The notes: generated from the letters alone by a model not told the origin. 64,000 nt of DNA from Yponomeuta sedellus (GCA_934045075.1 OW203723.1:18770035-18834034); one strand, 5' to 3'; positions 8,621-21,440 are shown, counted from the first letter of the stretch. Made by a program: numbers and translations.

Positions 8621-11600
8621 TATTAAAAAAAGACTTTTCGAAATTCGAAAAACAAGCTCGAAAAAAACTGTGAGACTGATATGCAACTGAGATATTCAAG
8701 TTTTTCGTTTACTCTCAAAATGCGTGCGTTCAATAAAGAGTATTAATATGAATATTTTTTTTTTTACTTAACCTCTTTTGTGTCCCACTGCTGGGCAAAG
8801 GCCTCCCCTACTTTTTCCTTCTCTCCCTGTTTCCAGCCACCTCGCACTATACTGACAAGAACACAGAACAATTAAACCAATAGAAGAAACGATGGTCACG
8901 TGACAGCGTACAGGCCTAATTGTCAAAACGATGCCTTAATGCCTTGAGTAAGAGTCCAAATTAAGATGGTAATGTAACTTACAATAGTGGCAGCACTCTG
9001 AATGTTTTCAAATTTAGTCGGGTTATCGCAAGTGCAAAATCTGTGAAGACGTCGTCGGATTATTTTAGAAAATTGAAATAACTAAAATATTTTGGTGCAC
9101 ACAACTTACCCTGGGATATTGTACAATAAATGCACAACGAGGTGAAAAGTGCGTGGTGGCTGCAGGTCACATAAGAAACAAAGAAAACGGAGATTTTAAT
9201 ATGAACTTCCAAAGGTGAGTACCTAAAACCTATGTTTTCTCGCATAAAAGGACCAACGGATAAAATATCACTTTGTAAATAAACTTCCTAATGACTCATT
9301 AACCAAAATTACCGTAATTGTTGCTTCTCGAACCCTTCTACGCTCTAAAATTAAGAAAATAAACCAATCCATTTGTAGGTTGTCCTAGTGATGGGATGGC
9401 AAAAGCATGGTCGATGAAAATTCGCCTCAGTAGTAGTATAGTCGATACTTGTTCATCACGCCTTCTTAATACATAATCCATTGTTTCTTCTTGTTCAAGT
9501 TTTCCCAAATTGATAAATGGAAGCAAAAGCACGCAAAAACGCAGAAATAAGAAACAGGACAAAAATGACTGTAAACTGCGCTCAAGGCACTTTAGACCCG
9601 AGTGATTGGGACGAAGAAACTTATTGCGAACACGCCTGAAGGAAGATGTGGTGCCCACCTTAGACCAGTAAAAATGGAAGTAATGGTGAGAAAGTTAAAC
9701 ATTTGTTGCAGAATATGTACCTCTACCTTTTCATATACACTTATCACATGTTTTTACAAAACAGGATGCTGCCAGGAGTTTATTTTGTATTCGAGCATAA
9801 CGAGAATAACTATGAAAACTTAAATATTTTTTTTCCTTTGCCATACTTCTTTAGTTAAGTCTACTACATCCAAACAGTGTCCCAGGCACCACAGCATCCG
9901 AGTGGTGCCTTCATCCATTTAATTCATTTAACAGTTTATCTTTATTTCAAAATTTCTAAATCGTAATAAGTAAACAGTGTGATATGAGAATTGATAATAA
10001 AAAAAAACAAGCCAGAACATCCCACATCACGATGTTGCTTATATTAAGACTTCTACGTGTACACAATTTGTTTTCCAAACCCCATCAGCTGTTTTATGTT
10101 TGTCCTGAATTTAAATCTCACCCAACGACAATACAAACTACCATAGACTTACCCACAAAAAACCATCTCTCCAACAGTGTAAATCATAGATAAAGAAAAG
10201 TTGAAAGGTAAAAACAAAATGTTAAATGAATGGACGTCAAAGCTGTTAGTTTCACAATTAATAAATTATGTGGTGATCACCTTATTGCAAAAAATATCTG
10301 ACTATATAGATGCAAATTGTACCTTACTTCAAAGTATGTAATTAATTATCAGGATCAGTCAATAATAGACGTAGCTTGTAACCCAAATAGCTTTTATAAA
10401 GAGATCTAAAACGAAAGTGTTTAAAAGTGGAATATGTTATTATTTAAGCAGCTCTCTTTTGTAGGTACGCCTTTATTAAAAGTTTCTGTTTGTTTTCAGG
10501 TCAGTACTGAACATGGGAAGTGAGCAAAATGTCTGTTATCTGCCAATGCCACGGTCATATTCTTCTTTCTTGATCAAATTTACTGCAGCCTGACGTAGTT
10601 GATGATCCTTATAGTCTTGCGTTCGAAAATTCCTTTGTTGATGTGGTCATCAACCCCTATACCTGTTGTCTAAAATCTGTCAATGAAACGTATTCAAATA
10701 TCAGAATTCATCACTTGACACATCAAATTACTGCATCCATCGAATTACTGAATTATTACTTGCAATAATAATATAATATTGTGATAATTAAATACGACTT
10801 TTAGCGACAGATTGCGGTCGAAGATGGATTTACCTAGTCAATATTAGCAATAGTATTTTCCTTTTCAAATTTCATTGCAAGATAAACAACTTTTTAATAC
10901 AAGGACCTAACTCGATCTGTATTTAAAAATTGGAAGAAGAAACGTAACGTAAATTTGGATGTCGTTACGGATTTTATTCAGGAAGAAATCTGAGACGGAG
11001 TATTATGCTGACGTTGACGAATATAATTGTAAATTCACTATTTTGTATAAAAAAGTGTTGCTTTTTAAATTATTGTTACTTATTTTGATTAAACATGATT
11101 TAAAACTTATATACAAAGCAATTGATTATAATTATTTACATGATTTAGTCCAAGGTGTCTTCATTTTTCAACGTTTCTATCGATATCGATGGAGAGTTAG
11201 GCCTATCCCTAGTCGGTAGCGTTTGACAGTAGGGCCTGTACGCACCTTGAAATCGGTGCATTGATAAACGTAGTGCCATCTCTTTTTTTCTTATGGAAGG
11301 TTGGTTAGCGAAAGCAGGACAACATTACTGTCGAAGGTTTCTGCGAAGTTACTGCTACCCCTTGGACAAGAATGCGTTTAGGTAGTCCCGCCATCTTCGC
11401 CTTGGTCTGCCGTGACGTCTAGTAATCTATGAATTTATAGTCTATTTATTCTTACTTGTCCAATTTAGTAAACAAGATTCTTAACTTAAGATAACCTTAA
11501 AATTGAGATTAGATGCCTAAACTAGACACTTTCTCGCAAATTCATGAACTATCATGAACTATATTTATAAAATTGGCAGCGTGTTATCTAAAAGAGTGTT

Positions 11601-11710
11601 CCAAGTTACTTCATTTATGGAAATATGGCAGTTTTGGACTAAAAAGTTACGGTTTACGGGTAGAATCTTGTTTACTAAATTGGACAAGTAAGAATAAATA
11701 GACTAATATT
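8621..11710. other. Mostly unique AT-rich sequence, no gene seen
   Basis: No splice-bounded exon, tRNA or structured RNA was recognised. A minus-oriented LINE-like scrap ('cccactgctgggcaaaggcctcccc') lies near 8788-8812, and a short piece of the SINE seen at 44099-44496 lies near 9878-9920. Open frames here are short and AT-driven. Confidence 0.4.
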
Positions 11711-12000
11711 GGCCTTTTTGCATCTACTTAATGAGATGATTTATACAGCGTCCAGTAGTATCTTCACTCACACTAGATGGGTGAAGGGACCACTCCGACG
11801 CTGTAGTGCCTGGGTCATGGTTTTTATAAATGGTGTAGGCTTGCCCAGCACCTATACCATCCTGACAGCTTAGTCGGCTTAGCCCACAGGAAAGACTAGT
11901 CAATACGTGCGGAACCAACCAAGCCGCGGGTTTCCTCACGATGTTTTCCTTCACCGTTAGCGTGTGGTATTGCGACTGCAAATTCGCAAATTTACGTAAC
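11711..12000 (-). mobile_element. tRNA-headed SINE (family V), head missing
   Basis: Close match to 44109-44400 ('gatgatttatacagcgtcc', 'cacactagatgg', 'ttcctcacgatgttttcc', 'agcgtgtggtattgcgact'). It stops before the tRNA-like head, so it is 5'-truncated on the minus strand. Confidence 0.7.
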
Positions 12001-13120
12001 TTTGAAATTAATTTCTTCTTTTTTTAGGTAATTTATGCATCTGTTAATTAATTCTTTTTATTAATTAAAAAAATCTTGTTTTTTTAGTTAATTTATTTGT
12101 ATGTATCTGTTAATTAATTTAATAATTTAATTTATTCACACCGTTATTTAGGCATGTATTTATATAGCTCCGAAATTATCATTTTGTATGTTATTTTTTG
12201 CACATCTACTTCGTTCTGTAATGTATTCCGTCCATTCCTTTCAAAGGTTGTCTGGAAGAGATCACTTATCTTATTTTTTTGTGATAGCGTCGCCGTCTGT
12301 ACTCTTAGACTAAGAAATATATGTATAATTTCCATTTTTATGTACATTAAAATGTTCTCTAAATCTACCTATCTACCTACAAATTTGTACGGAACCCTCG
12401 GTGCGGGAGTACGACTCGCACTTGGCCGGTTTTGTTTATTGATATTGTTCACCGACCCTGTCTAATGTGGATAGAGGCTTAGCCAATAAGAGACTCCTAG
12501 TTCGAGATCCTTCTCCTCGTACTTAAATAAACTATTTGTGACGCAGTTAGCGTGGGGCCTTGAAGAAAATTGCATAAGTGATATGTGGATGGCCTGCCTG
12601 AGTGAATGTAAGACGTTTGTGTTGAGCATAACTTGTTTTATAATACTTTTTTTTTTTCAAAAAGTAAACATCATATTATGTCTTAACCACTATGCCAACT
12701 GTTTTTACGACTACCTTCATGTAAGAACCTAGGATCAATAACCTAGGACTTTATTATTTAATGTACGCTGATAGGCAAAGAGATATAACCACTAGCTGTA
12801 GGCATCTGTCAGTTGTTTTTACGTACTATGCATTTTGGGTAAGTGAGAACTGCAGATAGTAGATTAATAAAAAGATTGTCAACCAATTTTGATTTTTGAA
12901 AAAAATCATATCGTGGATCATCACGACCTCACAGAAGACCTTGAGATGGAACGGGAAGACGCAATAATGCTGGCTCGTTGTTGCACGTTGTAGCGAGTGT
13001 TATGATAATCCTGCTTAGGAAATTTGACGATCTTTTCACAATTGCAGCCTACGAGTTAGATATATGCAGAGATCTTACTATGCCTTTTGAATCACAGCAC
13101 ATCACATCGCATCTCATTAT
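12001..13120. other. AT-rich interval, no gene seen
   Basis: Contains the end of the 'gggttccgta' repeat near 12390-12435 ('acggaaccctcgg', 'cgcacttggccgg'). Otherwise nothing recognisable. Confidence 0.4.
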
Positions 13121-13124
13121 CACA

Positions 13125-13336
13125 CTAATATTACTCGTATAAAGGCAAAAGTTTGTGTGTGTGCATGTTTGTTACTTCTTCACGCCTATACGGCCGCAGC
13201 GATTTTAATAAAATTTGGTATGGAGTTAGCTGACATCCTGGATTAACTGCTACGTTTTACTGCGGGAAAACATCTTATTCCCATGGGAAGAAAATCGATA
13301 TACCGCGGGTAACACCGCGGGACAGAGCTAGTTCAG
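13125..13336 (+). repeat. Common lepidopteran dispersed repeat
   Basis: Blocks 'actcgtataaaggc', 'gttacttcttcacgc', 'aaatttggtatggagttag' and 'gctgacatcctgg', ending in 'acagagctagtt', are a repeat I know as abundant in Lepidoptera. The transposon class is not certain (Helitron-like origin possible). No ORF. Confidence 0.55.
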
Positions 13337-13339
13337 TAT

Positions 13340-13560
13340 AACAATGCCATCAGGGTGCTGTTGCTGGGGCTGCCGGGTTTCTGTAGCGCATCAGGGATGT
13401 TCACGAAGGGCGTTAATGACTTCCACGCTATCAAACTCAAAAGGATAGCTTCCCTGCTATGTAGGATTCGCGGCGGTAGCAATTTTCCGGGAGGTTATTC
13501 CAGCTAAGGTTGACAATCCCTTCTTGAGTCAATGGGTGGCAACGCTCATACATATTATAC
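13340..13560 (+). pseudogene. Non-LTR retrotransposon pol C-terminal remnant
   Basis: The plus strand from about 13342 reads 'YNNAIRVLLGLPGFCSASG' and on through 'RIASLLCRIRGGSN'. This is the conserved region after the reverse transcriptase of a lepidopteran LINE family. Stop codons follow. 5'-truncated and dead; the sequence up to about 13740 may be its 3' UTR. Confidence 0.6.
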
Positions 13561-13997
13561 ATATTGGCCGATATTGGTGGCGCCCAACGAAAAATGTGAT
13601 AGTTACCAATTTTATTTGTTGCTGTATTCTTTTAACGTGATTTTTAAGTTTTCAACCATAATAACATAGTTATAGGGCTATTACTAACACTGCATATTGT
13701 AGTGTGCAAATATGGTGTAAAATAAATTAGTTGAATTGTATTGGATTAACGAGTTCTCTGGATTCTCTGTTTTTGCACGTGTCTGTCTGACCTGAACTAA
13801 AGGGTTTCTTATACCTAGGTGGGTAGATTTGATAAATGGTCTAAATTACATTACCCAATAATTTTCAATGTGGATGACCGAAAACGGATCTACCGGCTAA
13901 AGTGTAATGTAATGTTCATAGTAACCGTCAGAATTCTCCCTGTCTGCTACGTCATGGCTACGAGAATATGATGATAAATTTCGTTCTTTCAGTCGTC

Positions 13998-14069
13998 GGG
14001 GGTGTAACTCAGTGGTAGAGTGTCTGCTTCGCATGCTGAAAGTCCTGGGTTCAAATCCCAGCTCCTCCA
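13998..14069 (+). tRNA. tRNA-Ala (anticodon CGC), possibly decayed
   Basis: A 72-nt cloverleaf can be drawn: acceptor GGGGGTG/CTCCTCC, D stem ACTC/GAGT, anticodon loop TTCGCAT (CGC), perfect T stem CTGGG/CCCAG with loop TTCAAAT, discriminator A. Compared with a good tRNA-Ala there is one acceptor mismatch (T-T), one G-T pair and one T-T mismatch in the anticodon stem. A box 'taactcagtgg' and B box 'ggttcaaatcc' are present, and a 12-T run follows at once. No SINE body is attached. Confidence 0.6.
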
Positions 14070-14073
14070 CAAC

Positions 14074-14085
14074 TTTTTTTTTTTT
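14074..14085 (+). terminator. Pol III terminator (T12)
   Basis: Run of 12 T starting five bases after the tRNA discriminator base, the usual place and form of an RNA polymerase III stop signal. Confidence 0.6.
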
Positions 14086-14099
14086 ATTTCTTCACTCTA

Positions 14100-15332
14100 A
14101 AATTTTTTAAATTTTTGCGCTGCGTTCTTATATTTGTATATTTTTTTTTGCATATACCCAAATATATTGCACTACCGCCATCTACATGTTGTTTTAGACG
14201 ACGAAACTGTGGTTATTGGTTTCATACCTAGTTAGTTCTCGTCTTGTCTAGTTAGGGAGAAGGTCGGCATCCTAATTAGCCAAAACGAAAGATAGATGGC
14301 GCTAGCTTCGCTTTATTATTAATTGCAAGTACAAACCAACAATACTTTTTACACCATAGGGGGATAATCATGCTTTGATGGATGGAATGGACAGATTATG
14401 CATGAAAATTGTTAAAAACATTAAAAAAAATACTTATAACTTTAATAAATCAAATGCACATAGGTAAATATCAGTGTAATTTTTTTCAGAGTTTCAATTG
14501 AAATTAAAGTTATAGATCGAGTGTCTTTTAGTTTACTTTAGCGACCGGAATTGTGAGATTTTATGAAGCTCGCTGAAAAAAACGACCGCACAGCAAGGGC
14601 GTCTTTTATGTGTGGGACGTCCCGTCTCTTCGTACATTTAGTAAGTGACGCGTCTTTTACGCGGCCTCGTCCCACGTCTTTTCTGTGAGACGGCTGGCTT
14701 AGATAAGTGTTCATAATATATTTATATGAATCCCATACTTGTTTAACTAATTATCTAACTCAATTTTTTCAGTAGTATCAAAGCCATTCGGATGTCAAAA
14801 CTGGTAGAGGTGGTTTAGGTGTATAACAATAACATTCAGTACAATTAGGAGTCAGAAAAATAAAATTCATCCGAATTTTCCCATAATATTTTTTATTAAA
14901 AACTCAACTAAACGTATAAATCTTATTTATACTTACAATAATAAAAGAACAATAATTAGGTACATACCACAAATGGGATAATATTTACAAGTAGCTGGAG
15001 GAAGGGCGCGAAGCGCTCCCTCCAAAATTGCACTAACAAAAATAGGGGTGTCCCTAGATGGAACACAAACTTGCTTCGGCGTTGTTTGAAATAGGGTACA
15101 TTTTTGCCATTGTGATGTTCTCTGTAGATCATACAAAGTGGTGGAAACTTATGAAAGCAATTATGCAAAAAAATCCAATTGTTTCATATATTCGCTAGAG
15201 CTAATATCAAAATTTACGAGTGTTGACCTGCTGATATTTTTATATTAGTTCGGAGTCCATCCAATATTGTTTTAGTTTGTCCTTAAAAGTATAATATAAC
15301 TTCGATACAACACAATCACTTGTCCTGCTCCC
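14100..15332. other. No gene recognised
   Basis: AT-rich with a GC-richer patch at 14575-14705. Nothing is supportable beyond short open frames. Confidence 0.4.
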
Positions 15333-15510
15333 ACACTAGGATACCCTGTGCTATGGTAACCAGGCAATGACGTCACAAATATGGTAATATTTTCAGACTG
15401 AGGCCATTTGTACAAGCATACGGCGGTTCCCAGTAGGAATCGAGCCCACTACTTCCGGCATGGTAATCCTTGAAGCTTACCAATCCTTTTAGGAACGCCT
15501 AGTACAAAAG
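15333..15510 (-). mobile_element. Two adjacent SINE fragments (families G and H)
   Basis: 15333-15395 matches the 3' half of family G ('cactaggataccctgtg'). 15395-15510 matches family H at 1730-1845 ('tttgtacaagcatacgg', 'ggaatcgagccca', 'catggtaatcc'). Both diverged. Confidence 0.5.
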
Positions 15511-15519
15511 AACGCTCTT

Positions 15520-16389
15520 ACAACACAATGCTAAGGCCGGTTATCATCGCACTCTTGAGCGGCATTTAGCTAAAGTTCTTCATACAAAATTCAATTTGAG
15601 AGGAGCTGCAAGTCTGACTAACACCATAATGTCAAGTATCATAAATCAAGCGAATCAAGTATCACTAATCTATTTGGAGTGTTTTGTTTAATTTTCCTTG
15701 TTTAGTTTTGACGACGCTTTTCGTAAATGAATTTTATTTTAATATGTTGTCATTTTTGCAGTGTCATATTTTATTTTAAGTTTTAACAAGCCTTTATGCA
15801 GTTATGTGAATTTCAATAAGAATCATTTGTAAATGAATATCACCTACTGGAAATCCCCTTTACTTCAAACAACGCCCAGCGGCAGTAGGTACCAACGAGT
15901 AAACATGTGTATATTAGCAGTCTTACAAGTTACATTATAGGTACCGGTAACGGCACGCCTTACCCAATAGCTATTCAATCAAAGGAATGGGGGACAGCAA
16001 TCCGATCGCTGAATGCCTACACACCTGGGCAGTGATTCATAAAATTAGGATTTACTCTTCCTACTTGATAATCTTTGTGTTTATCGGATATGCAATGAAG
16101 GATCTGTCAGTAGTAAACCATGGATAGTCGTTCTATAAAATTCGACCCTGCCTAGATAGTACGATGACGCGCGTTTTAAATGTCAAAATTTGCGACTTTT
16201 CAGCCCTTGTCTTTAACTTTCTAATCTATCTATTTAAGCAATTAAACGACTCCAATGTGTCAAATTATATGTAACTGACAATTCGGAGTAGGCTTAGCCC
16301 TTTAACGGGCAGAGCTAGTAGATATACATTGTTCAGTGGTTTTGGACTGTATTTCAATGTGATTAGGTTTGTTTAGGACAGTAACTATG
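15520..16389. other. No gene recognised
   Basis: Near 16285-16320 is a scrap ending 'gggcagagctagtaga', resembling the end of the repeat at 13125-13336. Otherwise nothing. Confidence 0.4.
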
Positions 16390-16501
16390 CCACAGCTTGG
16401 TAAAGGGTTAATCTGACAACTACATATCGTGGAGGACGTACGTTACCACAGCTTGGTAAAGGGTTAATCTGACATCTACATATCGTGGAGGACGTACGTT
16501 A
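16390..16501 (+). repeat. 56-bp tandem duplication
   Basis: Two units, 16390-16445 and 16446-16501, each starting 'ccacagcttggtaaagggtt' and differing at one base (caactac/catctac). The near identity points to a recent duplication. Confidence 0.9.
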
Positions 16502-16598
16502 TCCCACCCCAATAGATTAATAGTCCAATTCTGACATGTTATCGCCACAAAACGTGAGAGTCGTGCTATCGTACGCCAAGGCGGGATTATCATATTTT

Positions 16599-17091
16599 TA
16601 GGGTTCCGTACCTTAAAAGGAAAAAACGGAACCCTTATAGGATCACTTTGTTGTCCGTCTGTCCGTCCGTCCGTCCGTCTGTCAAGACCCTTTTTCTCAG
16701 GAACGCGTGGAGGTATGAAGCTGAAATTTATATCAATTACTCAAGTCTACTGTCCCTTGAAGCTGTGAAAAAATCAAACTTCTAAGCCAACGCAATCAAA
16801 AGATACAGCCGTTTATGCCGCAAATTTTCGACACTTGCAAGGGAATCAAAACCTACAGGGTGCTTCCCGTGAACTCAGAATCTTGAAATTTGGTACGAAG
16901 CAACGTCTTCTAGCATAGACAAAGGAAAAATTACGAAAACCATAAATTTTTAGTTACATCACATAATATATATTTTTTTAATACTTTTAAACTTACTACC
17001 CATTTCCTCATAAACGCGTAGAGGTATTAAATTGAAATTCATACCAAATACTCAGGTCTATAATACAGGTTTGTACCTGGCCGGTTTTTTT
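16599..17091 (+). repeat. 'gggttccgta' dispersed repeat, long copy
   Basis: Begins with an inverted motif ('agggttccgta'...'cggaaccct') and has an internal (GTCC/GTCT)n stretch at 16662-16683. Then come 'cagccgtttatgccgc', 'cttgaaatttgg' and the end 'ctggccggtttttttt'. Fragments lie at 8455-8620, 12390-12435 and 28232-28280. Abundant in lepidopteran genomes to my knowledge; non-coding. Confidence 0.65.
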
Positions 17092-17200
17092 TTTCTTTAT
17101 CGTAGGGTTACATAAAATATGATTTAAAGTCATTAACACTATGCTTTGAACATACCGAGGGCACCTAACTTGAAGATTCTATCTGCGAGAATAGATTTTT

Positions 17201-17268
17201 CTCGTATATTTTATAGCTCGTATCTGCAAAAACAGAGTTTTGCAGATATGAGCTATAAAATATACGGG
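17201..17268. repeat. Foldback of about 30-bp arms
   Basis: 'gtatattttatagctcgtat' ... 'atatgagctataaaatatac' pair with a few mismatches around a 6-base loop (acagag). No coding potential; it could be a MITE remnant. Confidence 0.6.
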
Positions 17269-17279
17269 AGTTATGCAAA

Positions 17280-18440
17280 TCTTCCGATTAGCTGATTAGT
17301 ATGTTTTAAACATTTTTGGAAATTAACCAAAACGGTAGAATCCCAGATGTGTCTTCACTCGTCGATGGTACTACTCTACTGCTCTTATGTTGGCTACAAG
17401 TACGCTACTCAACATCTAACCTGTATGTTACGGTGGCAGGCACAACATGGACTGGAGATTAAAGTTATTTTTGACACAGGCTGTCGCAGAATACTTCCTT
17501 CAAGCGGCAATACGTTACGTCCAAAACTTTAAAAGATTTTTAAATAATTCATGAACATTCTTTTCGCCTTTACCGAAATGTTAATTTTATGGTATAGATA
17601 CCTTATAAAAGCATCAGTCTTCAATTTACAAGTCGAAAAAATCCGCTTATGAAAAATTGGAAGACACAAAACATGAATCATTAAAGAATTCACTAAGAAC
17701 ATTACCACAAGTCTACAGATATTTTGCGACAAGTCATGGAAATTGAATTGGTTTTTTTAATCTCATCAACTTTAACAATGTTGACTTTCCTATCACGAGG
17801 AAGCGATTCTGAACAACATTATTTTCTTTCTCCAGTCCTGCTGGCTTTACCACCGTCTAATTCTAACTACGTTATACCAATAAATGTTTCTAAGTTATTA
17901 CTGGAAGATAATGAAATGGCCTCGCCTAATACGTAGATACGAAACAGTAACAAGTTGCTACGCTAACTAATTGGCTAGTTACAGGTTAATGACTAGTTGG
18001 CTCTAGACTAGAATAAATGGAGGGACTAGAAAAAAGAAAGGAGACTACTTAGATACTAAAGATTTCTGGGTCTTTTTTTCTCAATGGGTATATCAATAAT
18101 CTTGTAATGTCGACTGCACATCGGATATTCTCCTAAAGTCGACGCTAAGAAAGCGCTCGGATTGTATCCTGATTTTTTGTTTTTCACGTTAATTTTGACT
18201 TTTCATTGATGCTGTAAATAATCCGTTAATTTCAATTTTAAACACAGGCATGATCTGAATATCAAAGAGTTTGAGGTACACATTCCTATTCTGAATGCCA
18301 TAGGGAGAAACAGATACCTCAACTTATTATATTATCAGGCTCGAAAGAGTAAAATTGACGTTAAATGTTGTTGTTTTGGACTGGATTGAACTGGATTCAA
18401 GACTGATAACCGTTGGGGTAGACTGGTTTTTGAGTAGAGA
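17280..18440. other. No gene recognised
   Basis: AT-rich. The short open frames at 17347-17532 and 17724-17936 have no recognisable domain or splice context. Confidence 0.4.
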
Positions 18441-18444
18441 CCGT

Positions 18445-18602
18445 GAATCGGCAAACGTAGCGTAGGGCGCCCTGTGGACAGGTGGAGGGACGACATTCGC
18501 AAAGCGGTGGGCAGTGACTGGAAGAGGAGAGCCGAAAATCGGGCTCAATGGTGCGTCTTGGGAGAGGCCTATGACCAGCAGTGGACTGACACCGGCTGAT
18601 TA
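18445..18602 (+). pseudogene. LINE pol C-terminus remnant
   Basis: Reads 'GRPVDRWRDDIRKAVGSDW' through 'WCVLGEAYDQQWTDTG' to a stop, the C-terminal signature of an insect LINE family. Related C-terminal scraps: 19695-19740 (plus) and 27226-27345 (minus). 5'-truncated. Confidence 0.65.
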
Positions 18603-18609
18603 AGATGAT

Positions 18610-20010
18610 GTGGTCATTTTCTGTAAAACGTTGTACTTAACGATAGAGAAAAAAAACACCCAGAAATCAGTGTCGACAAGACTTTGACTAAGTAAAGGAA
18701 GGTAAAAAGTACGTATCGCTACAACAGCTAAAGGTTTGACGGGGACGGGTCGAAGTATACTAGGAATAAGAAATACTGCTTCTCAATGGAATTCAATCGA
18801 ATATTCAACTGTAGCAAACCCGTCATCTCATGACCATGAATGAAAGGTGCTGTGAACCTCGAGCTGGAAGGAACTACAAGCCTTGTCAGCATTAGCGCAA
18901 AAAGGACGCGACACGTTGTATAGAAGTCCCGCCCTAACCTCGTCTTTCTGTGTGGGCTTCGTCCCGTGCTTTCGGCACGTTAAGTATGAAAAGTCTTTTG
19001 TGCACCTTTTCCGCGCCCCTGCCGTGTGGCCTCTGACTTAAGTATTCCTTAAGCCAGAGGTCACAACGACTTTACCATAGGTCTACAGGAAAAACCCCAC
19101 GATTTACCAATCTGATAAATACAAGCATGTTGTGTTGTTCTTCTTCTTTTCGTGTCAGCGATTCGACCAGTCTATATTTTTCGTGCCCAATAGTTGGCTA
19201 CTGCAATTGCAGCAGCGTTGGCCTCTGTTAGGTACTCCAGAGTGCAGGACTTGCATGTTGTATTGAACATGCTAGTAACATGGTCTCATGCTTATAATTG
19301 TTAAATTTCAATAGTAGAGTAGTGATAAGTGGGAACTCGGTTCAAAAACACCCTGTAATTAGGTACTTGGCGGTAAAGTGAATTTTGTCGTCTGTGTCTC
19401 CTGCGCCTTGATAAAAACTTTTCACGCATACACCACTGTGCAAAAACGAGATATCTAATGGACTTTGTCGTACAATTATGTGACTCAATATTACTGTCAC
19501 ATATCAGAGATCCACTGGAAGCATTATCCACTATGGGTGATACATGTTACGCCTCATATTTATACGGCAGAGCTAAATAAACATTCTGCTTTCGCATACA
19601 TGTGTATACCTACGTGAAAAGTTACATAATCTTGGCGGGGCGCAAATACGTAACTTCTCCACTCTATGGAATCGTCCGATTAAACCTACTCTGAACTGTT
19701 ACGGGGTGGGCTATGTCCAGCAGTGGACAACATAATAGCCTGAAGAAGAAGAAGAACTGTTTAGTACATAAATATTTGCACGCTTCAAAACAAAAAGGAC
19801 AATCCAATACAGTGGACAGTTATGTAAGAGAAGGGCTGGATACAGAAAAGTTGTGACGATTAGAGAGAGTCCAGTCTCGTGCGCTGTACGGCCAATAGAG
19901 CCGACTGTTGCTGGAGGCTTTTGCGCAGACCCTCGAGCGTTTGCAGCACCTGAAAGTAAAGAACAAAAGACTTAATGAACTTTTACCCCGAGGTCGCGTC
20001 TGTCTCAATA
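18610..20010. other. No gene recognised
   Basis: Includes an inverted motif at about 19027-19065 ('cctctgacttaag'/'cttaagccagagg') and a LINE 3' scrap with 'agcagtggac' near 19713. The rest is unassigned. Confidence 0.4.
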
Positions 20011-20270
20011 TCGATATCAACCCTTTTATGCCAACACTGCTGAGGCACGGGTTTCTTCCTGTATCGCAGGAAGGTGAGTCCATACTCCACCACGGGGGCC
20101 AAGTCCGGGTTGGTGGAGGATTGTAAGACAGTGGCTGGGCCTTACTGTCAGAAGTTACAAACCTACGAGGCCTTGTCTGACATGGCTTAACGACTGCCAT
20201 TACATGACAGCAGACACCAATAACTCAAGTGATTGATTCTCATCACTCTGTTCGACTAGGCCACTAGTGC
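20011..20270 (-). mobile_element. Family S SINE, head plus body
   Basis: On the minus strand the head ('ggcctagtcgaac', 'atcaatcacttgagtta') is followed by 'gctgtcatgtaatggcagtc' and the whole body to 'gttgatatcga'. The 5S-like internal segment of the 2587 copy is absent, so this is a shorter structural variant. Confidence 0.7.
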
Positions 20271-20395
20271 TGTCTATCTAATCAGTCCATAAACCGAGCC
20301 CACTCTTGGGCATACCTAGGCCTCTTCTCTTTCATGCCTTTCTAATCTCCTCCATGTTGTATGGAATCAAGCGTTACATTGCGGAAATCCGTAAT

Positions 20396-20620
20396 AGCAT
20401 TAAAATGTGAAAAATACTTTGCTTATTTCCGCCGAAAACCCCAGAAGCACCATGCGGTTAGTTAAAGCACCGCCCTCCCTCCCACTTTTTCAAACAGAAG
20501 CGAGAAACGAACACTCCACCACCGACACCAATACTTGTGTGAGAAAATGCGCGACGCGTTTTGCCTCTAACACGAAGCATCCTCAGGCTCAAAAGTAAGT
20601 AATTTTCACATTTTAATGCT
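20396..20620. mobile_element. MITE candidate, 18-bp terminal inverted repeats
   Basis: Ends are AGCATTAAAATGTGAAAA and its reverse complement, 225 bp apart. The flanks share AAT (possible 3-bp target duplication; boundary ambiguous by one base). The interior has no transposase frame. Confidence 0.6.
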
Positions 20621-21116
20621 AATGTCCTCCATGTTTCCCAGCCGCTAAGATAAGGTCGTTGGCCCACCGTGCTGATGGTCTGCCTACCGACCGTCGAACC
20701 ATTCTTGGCCACCACTCAGTAACTTAGTTCACTATTTTTTTGCAATAAAAGCTGACTTCATAACACTACAGCAATACAAACAGAAATAATTGAATAAAAT
20801 ATGACTTTTAAATTCCATGTAAATTATTTCTTTGAGATAAATTTCTGATTTTTATTCCAGTAGGTACGTGCTACGTAGCTATCTAGATAGAACGTGCTAC
20901 GCCGTAGCATATTTCTCGTAGTCTCCTAACTCGTAACCACTGATTTTTTTCATTTTTTGGTCTCTTTCAAAATTCTCAAAGTTTTTGTATAACTTCAGTT
21001 ATGTCATATGATTATAACGATTACTTATTGTGAGACGCTAGTCAGCCCTTGACTGATGATTTAAAGTTCATTGCCGATAATATCTGTGTTGTGATATGAG
21101 ACGCAAAACACATACA

Positions 21117-21297
21117 ATACATACATACATACATACATACATACATACATACATACATACATACATACATACATACATACATACATACATACATACATAC
21201 ATACATACATACATACATACATACATACATACATACATACATACATACATACATACATACATACATACATACATACATACATACATACATACATACA

Positions 21298-21331
<34 letters not shown>

Positions 21332-21440
21332 CATACATACATACATACATACATACATACATACATACATACATACATACATACATACATACATACATAC
21401 ATACATACATACATACATACATACATACATACATACATAC
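21117..21440 (+). repeat. (ATAC)n microsatellite, about 81 units
   Basis: 324 bp of (ATAC)n with one interruption (catatatac near 21326). It abuts the 5' end of the family S element at 21441. The MYVC and IHTY frames it produces are artefacts. Confidence 0.95.

Noticed and set aside
20458..20715. 85-codon minus frame with a Gly/Val-rich stretch
   Set aside because: Lies mostly inside the MITE candidate at 20396-20620, with no homology or splice support.
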